Origin: Hyperoodon ampullatus | Taxonomy: Eukaryota; Chordata; Mammalia; Artiodactyla; Ziphiidae | Assembly: GCA_949752795.1 (NCBI GenBank) | Contig: OX457057.1 | Location: forward strand, 97,615,513 to 97,679,512 | DNA length: 64,000 nucleotides | Direction: 5' to 3' | In this document: positions 59,316-64,000 of the stretch, one piece after another | Layout: each line of letters starts with the position of its first letter | Numbering within the stretch: position 1 is the stretch's first letter | Program-made: the position numbers and the translations under genes | Notes under the pieces: generated by a model | Told to the model about the DNA's origin: nothing | What the model saw: only the letters and a program-made list of their open reading frames with translations | Databases searched by the model: none

Positions 59316-60999
59316 TTATCTTTGCATATAGGGCTTTACAGATTATTCCTAATCTAGATGACCGTGAATGAAATGACCAGGTCCAAGATACCTATCTTAC
59401 TGCTTCTTGATAGAATGAATCAAAGTGTGTCAACTGAAGTTAAAGTCCTTTCCCTGCCTTCTGTCTCACCCACTCCAGTGCAGTCCTTCTACCTCCTTCC
59501 CTTTCTTGGAATTATGTCATGACCCTCCTCGTGGCCTGCTTAGGAGGTGTATGTGGAAGTCTTTGTGAAGAAGCTGCATCTTCCCTCCTCTCCCTCCTTC
59601 CTCGATGGTCGGGATCCAGGGCTTCTGCCTCTTGTGTGGAGAAGGGAGTGGAGTGGATGGCAGAGGGAATTCAAAAATCTGGTCTGCTCTGAAGGGCCCC
59701 AGACAGAGTGCAATAAAACAGGCAAATCAACTTGTCTCGGCCAGTCTGCTTTGAATGGGCCCGGCCCTGAGTGACGTCTATACTGGGGAACTGTCCCTTG
59801 TCAGTCAAAAAACGCTGTGGCTGGGCGGGCTGTGCCAGGCCACATCACACCCTACCCTGCCCTGCTTCACCTTCTGGTGCCCCATCCTGGGGGACTTGAG
59901 GGGAGCAGGGGAGCAATTGGCTGTGCCCCCAGAAGGAAGGGGCTGGTAAGGCTTGGTTAGGATGACAGTGATCCTGATTTCCAAACCTTACATGAGAACA
60001 TTCGCCCCATCAAAGCATTGCCTCATTCGTAAATGTATGTATATGGAACTCCAATAAAGATTTAAGCATTAAATCAATTTAATCCAACCTTTGGCAAATT
60101 ACTTTGTTTTCAAAATGAGAATACAATTACCCAAATAAGGATGCCCTGGACCATCCGGGGTTGGGTGCTCTGGCAGCTGGACCTGCAGGGGCAGGCTGCT
60201 TGTCTGGAGATGGAGAGGAGCCAGTGTGCTGGCTTCGCGAGCAATCCCGTCCTATCCAGGGGCCAGGGCGGACTTCTAAAGGCCCAGGAAATGCTGGAGA
60301 CTTGAAAGAAAAACTTTGGGGGCTGAAAAATATGAAAAAGTGTCAAAATTGCTAGATGTTTAACTAAATGCCTTCAGAAAGTAACATGTCAACTTTAATA
60401 TGTGTTAAGTTTGGTATCCATACAAATGTCACTATATTTGAAAACAATTTGTAGGTTGGATTTTTGTCATGAATTCCAGAACATGCAGGAATGACTGAAG
60501 AGAAATCATAGCCAGTAGTAAATTGAAAGCGTTACTCAGAGTCTAGTAATTTCAAAAGCAAATTCATAAAAATCCTTTTACATTTCAAGCAGAGTTATAT
60601 TTAATGAGGAATGTGGGTGCAGTTTTAATGTTTGTGGTGATGAGGGTGGGGCCTCCGAGAATCAGATGCAGGGTCTGGAAAGGGCTGAAAGCACCCCGCC
60701 CTGCAGTCCTGCTCTGGGCGGGGATCAGCTCAGCTCTGGACTAGCCTGGCCCCTTTGCCCTCCTGCCTCCCTAATGAGTCTGGGCAGATGCAGGGCACCT
60801 CTTACTGCCACAGGCATCTTCTCTAGGTCTGTGCAGGACCATGTGTGCCTGGAGTTTGTCTCCATTTTGCAGATGAGAAACTGACTTGGATTTGAAACCT
60901 GAGTGTTCCACTTATTAGCTGGGCAAGTCGCCCCTCCTCCCTGACTTTCTTGGTTTGGGGGTGACAACCCATTCTCAGCCTGTGTTTTCCATGTGGGGT

Positions 61000-61215
61000 A
61001 AATACCTCCTGGGCACCCAGCACTGGGCTGAGCACTTTACAAGTGTGAGTGCATTTCGTGTGCCTAAGGACTCTGCATGCTAGCTCTCATCATGATGCTC
61101 TGCCTTAGAGAGAAAATTGAGGGTCAGGGAGGTTAAGTAACTTATCCAAGGTGACCCCACTGGCAAATGGAAGACCTGGGATTTGAAGCTAGAACAGTCT
61201 AGCTGCAAAGTCCTT
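61000..61215 (-). mobile_element. MIR
   Basis: Reversed MIR: ggctgagcactttacaag, gggaggttaagtaacttat, gacctgggatttgaagct. Confidence 0.7.
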
Positions 61216-61644
61216 GTTCCTCCTACTCTATGACGGTCCCTGGGGTGGGGGTGGGGGCTGTGAGTACTGCATGTCTGGTGGGGGTGGGTCTCTGTAGAAT
61301 TGGGTGCTCAGGGAAGGGACAGTGCCTGGCTCTGGTGAGCAGATGGACCAGCAGAGGCAAGGCTGGAGGCACAAAGGCTGTGGAGGAGGCTCCTGTAGCA
61401 TCCCAGGTGCGAGTGGGAGTGGAGACGAGATTTTGTGGGGAGGCAGTTAAGACCAGTGGTGAAGAAAGGGGTGGCAAATAAAAGAGAAAGGGGTGGAAGA
61501 AGTGGCCTCAGTGGCTGGCACAGCTTGATCAAAGACTGAATATGTGAATGCCCTGAGGCAGGTGTGTACTCCAGTTGGCCACAAGCCCCATCCCTCCCTG
61601 ATGCCTTTCACCTGGCCCAATCCACACACTGCCATGGAGGTATC

Positions 61645-61850
61645 TGACTTTGTGATCCCTGGGTTAAAATCACTGTTTCGCGGTACAGCTGTTTCACTTT
61701 ATTAGCTGTGATCTTGGGCAAATTGTATGAACTCTGAGCTTCAGTTCTCTTATCTATAAGATGGAGACACCAAGGTCTCCTGCACTGGCTGTTGTGGACA
61801 TTAAATACCATATATAAAGCTCTTAGCAGAGTGATCAGCACACAGAAAAC
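61645..61850 (+). mobile_element. MIR
   Basis: Contains gtgatcttgggcaaattg, gagcttcagttctctta and aaagctcttagcagagtg. Confidence 0.7.
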
Positions 61851-62336
61851 CCTTGGTGCTCATGTGAAACTTATGAAACCTTAATGCCCTTTTTGCTTCT
61901 TGTCTCTATCTCTCCATCCACCCCTCCTTCTCCCCAGCAGACCATGGAGTCTGATTCCTGCTGCTGCTTTTTGCTCACATCCCAGAGGCAGCAAAGACAT
62001 TTACTGGGCGAGAGGCACGTGCTGGGGCGGAGGTGGGGGAGGAGAGCAGCAGAGAGGAGACCGCTTGGCTGTACTCACTGAGGGCCTCGGTGGGTGAGCA
62101 TCTTAGCAGAGGTCGAGATGGAGATGGTATTCAAAAGCTGCGGAGGGAGGCAACCCTGCAGGCCTGATCCTCTGTCTGTCATGGTATCTGGAGATGAACA
62201 GTGCACAGGACCCGACTCCCTCTGACCGAGGTCACAGGAGACATGCAAGTCTCACAGCAGAACATGCAAGTTACTCACCAACTTATGAGAGGGAATCAAA
62301 ACACCAAGCAGAGGATTTTCTCAAGTCAATCAGCAG

Positions 62337-62547
62337 GGGGCTTCCCTGGTGGCGCAGTGGTTGAGAGTCTGCCTGCCGATGCAGGGGACGCGGGTTTGTG
62401 CCCTGGTCTGGGAACATCCCACATGCCGCGGAGCATCTGGGCCCGTGAGCCATGGCCGCTGAGCCTGCGCGTCCGGAGACTGTGCTCCGCAACAGGAGAG
62501 GCCACAACAGTGAGAGGCCCATGTACTGCAAAAAAAAAAAAAAAAGG
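62337..62547 (+). mobile_element. CHR SINE, short form
   Basis: Plus-strand copy with perfect 10-bp target-site duplication caatcagcag at 62327-62336 and 62548-62557. Confidence 0.95.
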
Positions 62548-63786
62548 CAATCAGCAGTGGCTTGGTGAGTGGTGAGATGCAGCCAGGGTTTTGAACAGCC
62601 TCTGTTGGCCCTGCGGCTCCTCCTCTGCATCCATGTGTCCCTGAGCAGAGCCATTCTAACTCATAGAGTGCCTTTGTGTATTTAGAAAAAGATGCCCCTT
62701 CTCTGAGGAGACGGGCCTCATGCTGGGGAGCACAGCTTGGTGAGCAGGGAATAGGCTGACTTTTGATCCCTGATCACCCAGGGGCTCTTGTCAATGGATA
62801 CCCTGTTGGATGTAGGTAGCAGACTGGCCCTGGGGCCCCTGGGCACCTGCAGCCTGAGGGTGTGTGTGCAGCCACATTGTCACTGATGCCACTGGCTCTC
62901 GCATCTGCCCTTGGAGGATGTCACCCAGCCAGGTCTGGGAGTTCTTGGCAGCATCCTACATGAGCTTATGAGTCAGATAAAGCTGCAGTCACCTCTGGTC
63001 CATCCCTGTTCTGTAGCTGAATAAGGCTCAGTGCCCACAGAGCTGCCCCAGTGCCTCAGTGCTGCTGTCGGGGTGCACATGTTCATGCCACGGTGTCCCC
63101 AGGACAGTCTGCCTAGGGCGCTGGAGACCCCACTGTGAAGAATCGGGCGCATGGCTCTCTCCCGCCCCCTCTGCCACATCCCGTCCCTGTGCCTCAGGGG
63201 CCTTGCAGGGCTGCTTGAACACCTGGGTCATGCGCAAACCCAGGGCTGATGTTCACCTGCGTATCACCTTTGTGGCAGGATAGGAAAAGGTGGCCCCTTT
63301 GGGCAGACGTAGCCGTGACAGCTCACAGAACTGATGGCATTTTTGGGTAGAGAAAAGGGTGTTCTCCCCCACCCCAGGTAATCACAGGCAGCCATGCCAG
63401 GGCGAGTTCCTTGGTGAGCAGAGAGTAGACTGGATTTCAGCTTCCACTTGCCCAGCCGCAACCTGGGACTGGTAGCCCTATGCAGTTTCCAACGTGTCCA
63501 CACGGTGACAGTACTGAGATCCTTGTGAGAACCCTATGGGCTTCTGCCTGCAGCTCCTGGCTCTGAGGCTGGGCTGGGGCACCCATTCCAGGCATCCATG
63601 CCACTGACTCATGCAGTGGGCACCTGTGGGGCTCCGCCCCACTAGCCCAGTAGGCAGACTGGCTCACGTACAAATCCTCCCCATGAGATATGGCTTAGGC
63701 TAAGCCAGGAGTCCCCCAGGAGCAGAGCTGCCCAGGGGCCAGCTGACGTGGACACCCTTTGTCCTGGACAAGGATTCTAATCCTTT

Positions 63787-63984
63787 TTTTCTTTTTTAAA
63801 GATTTTTTTTGATGTGGACCATTTTTAAAGTCTTTATTGAATTTGTTACAATATTGCTTCTGTTTAACGTTTTGGTTTTTTGGCTGCAAGTCATGTGGGA
63901 CCTTAGCTCCCCAATCAGGGATCAAACCCGCACCCCCTGCATTGGAAGGTGAAGTCCCAACCACTGGACCGCCAGGGAAGTCCC
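63787..63984 (-). mobile_element. CHR-related SINE at window end
   Basis: Minus-strand tRNA-type SINE (ends ccgccagggaagtccc). A 16-bp target-site duplication, aggattctaatccttt at 63771-63786 and the same with one change at 63985-64000, reaches exactly to the last base. Confidence 0.88.
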
Positions 63985-64000
63985 AGGATTCTAGTCCTTT

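Larger units (their letters stand above)
56891..64000. other. Intergenic region downstream of AMPD2
   Basis: No gene is recognised. It contains a MER20-like fragment (57,270-57,440), an old LINE split by a young CHR SINE (58,540-59,030), MIRs (59,085-59,315; 61,000-61,215; 61,645-61,850), a young CHR SINE (62,337-62,547) and a SINE at the window end. A low-GC block at 60,290-60,640 has no repeat hallmark. In human the next genes are the GSTM cluster, not reached here. Confidence 0.65.

Noticed and set aside
56891..64000. A GSTM-family exon near the window end
   Set aside because: Expected next in human gene order, but no glutathione transferase motif is seen in any frame.

Overview
This is mammalian nuclear DNA, almost certainly from a cetacean. 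The evidence is a set of tRNA-derived CHR-type SINEs in both orientations, many with intact target-site duplications, plus older MIR, L1, L2, hAT and MaLR remnants. Genes have introns and canonical GT-AG splice sites, and gene order matches the GNAI3-MIR197-GNAT2-AMPD2 block of human 1p13.3. The species cannot be named from this window alone.

Layout. (1) Positions 1 to about 23,400, + strand: GNAI3 (G protein alpha-i3), coding exons 2-8. Exon 1 lies upstream of the window, and the 3' UTR contains a small intron. (2) 23,400-30,380: convergent intergenic DNA with the mir-197 hairpin at 26,171-26,245. (3) 30,383-38,524, - strand: all eight coding exons of GNAT2 (cone transducin alpha), with no inactivating lesion. 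(4) 38,525-44,870: repeat-rich DNA upstream of GNAT2. (5) 44,870-56,890, + strand: AMPD2 (AMP deaminase 2), with a GC-rich CpG-island promoter, two alternative first coding exons and 17 shared coding exons. (6) 56,890-64,000: intergenic DNA with repeats and no recognisable gene.

GNAI3 and GNAT2 are paralogues. They have the same exon lengths (118, 43, 142, 158, 129, 130, 154 and 191 nt; the 118-nt first exon is seen only for GNAT2) and lie tail to tail, consistent with an old inverted duplication. GNAI3 is a general inhibitory G alpha subunit, GNAT2 serves cone phototransduction, and AMPD2 deaminates AMP to IMP. I see no operon-like link between them beyond conserved synteny.

The points most worth a second look are: loss of the ATG that starts the long human AMPD2 isoform (ATC here, rest of the extension still open); an intact GNAT2 in a lineage known for cone loss; a perfect 45-bp tandem duplication in the GNAI3 3' UTR; about 95-bp direct repeats bracketing a MaLR LTR; and a perfect 17-bp inverted repeat upstream of the second AMPD2 first exon. 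I found no undescribed gene system here. Comparisons with human proteins rest on memory of those sequences, not on a search.
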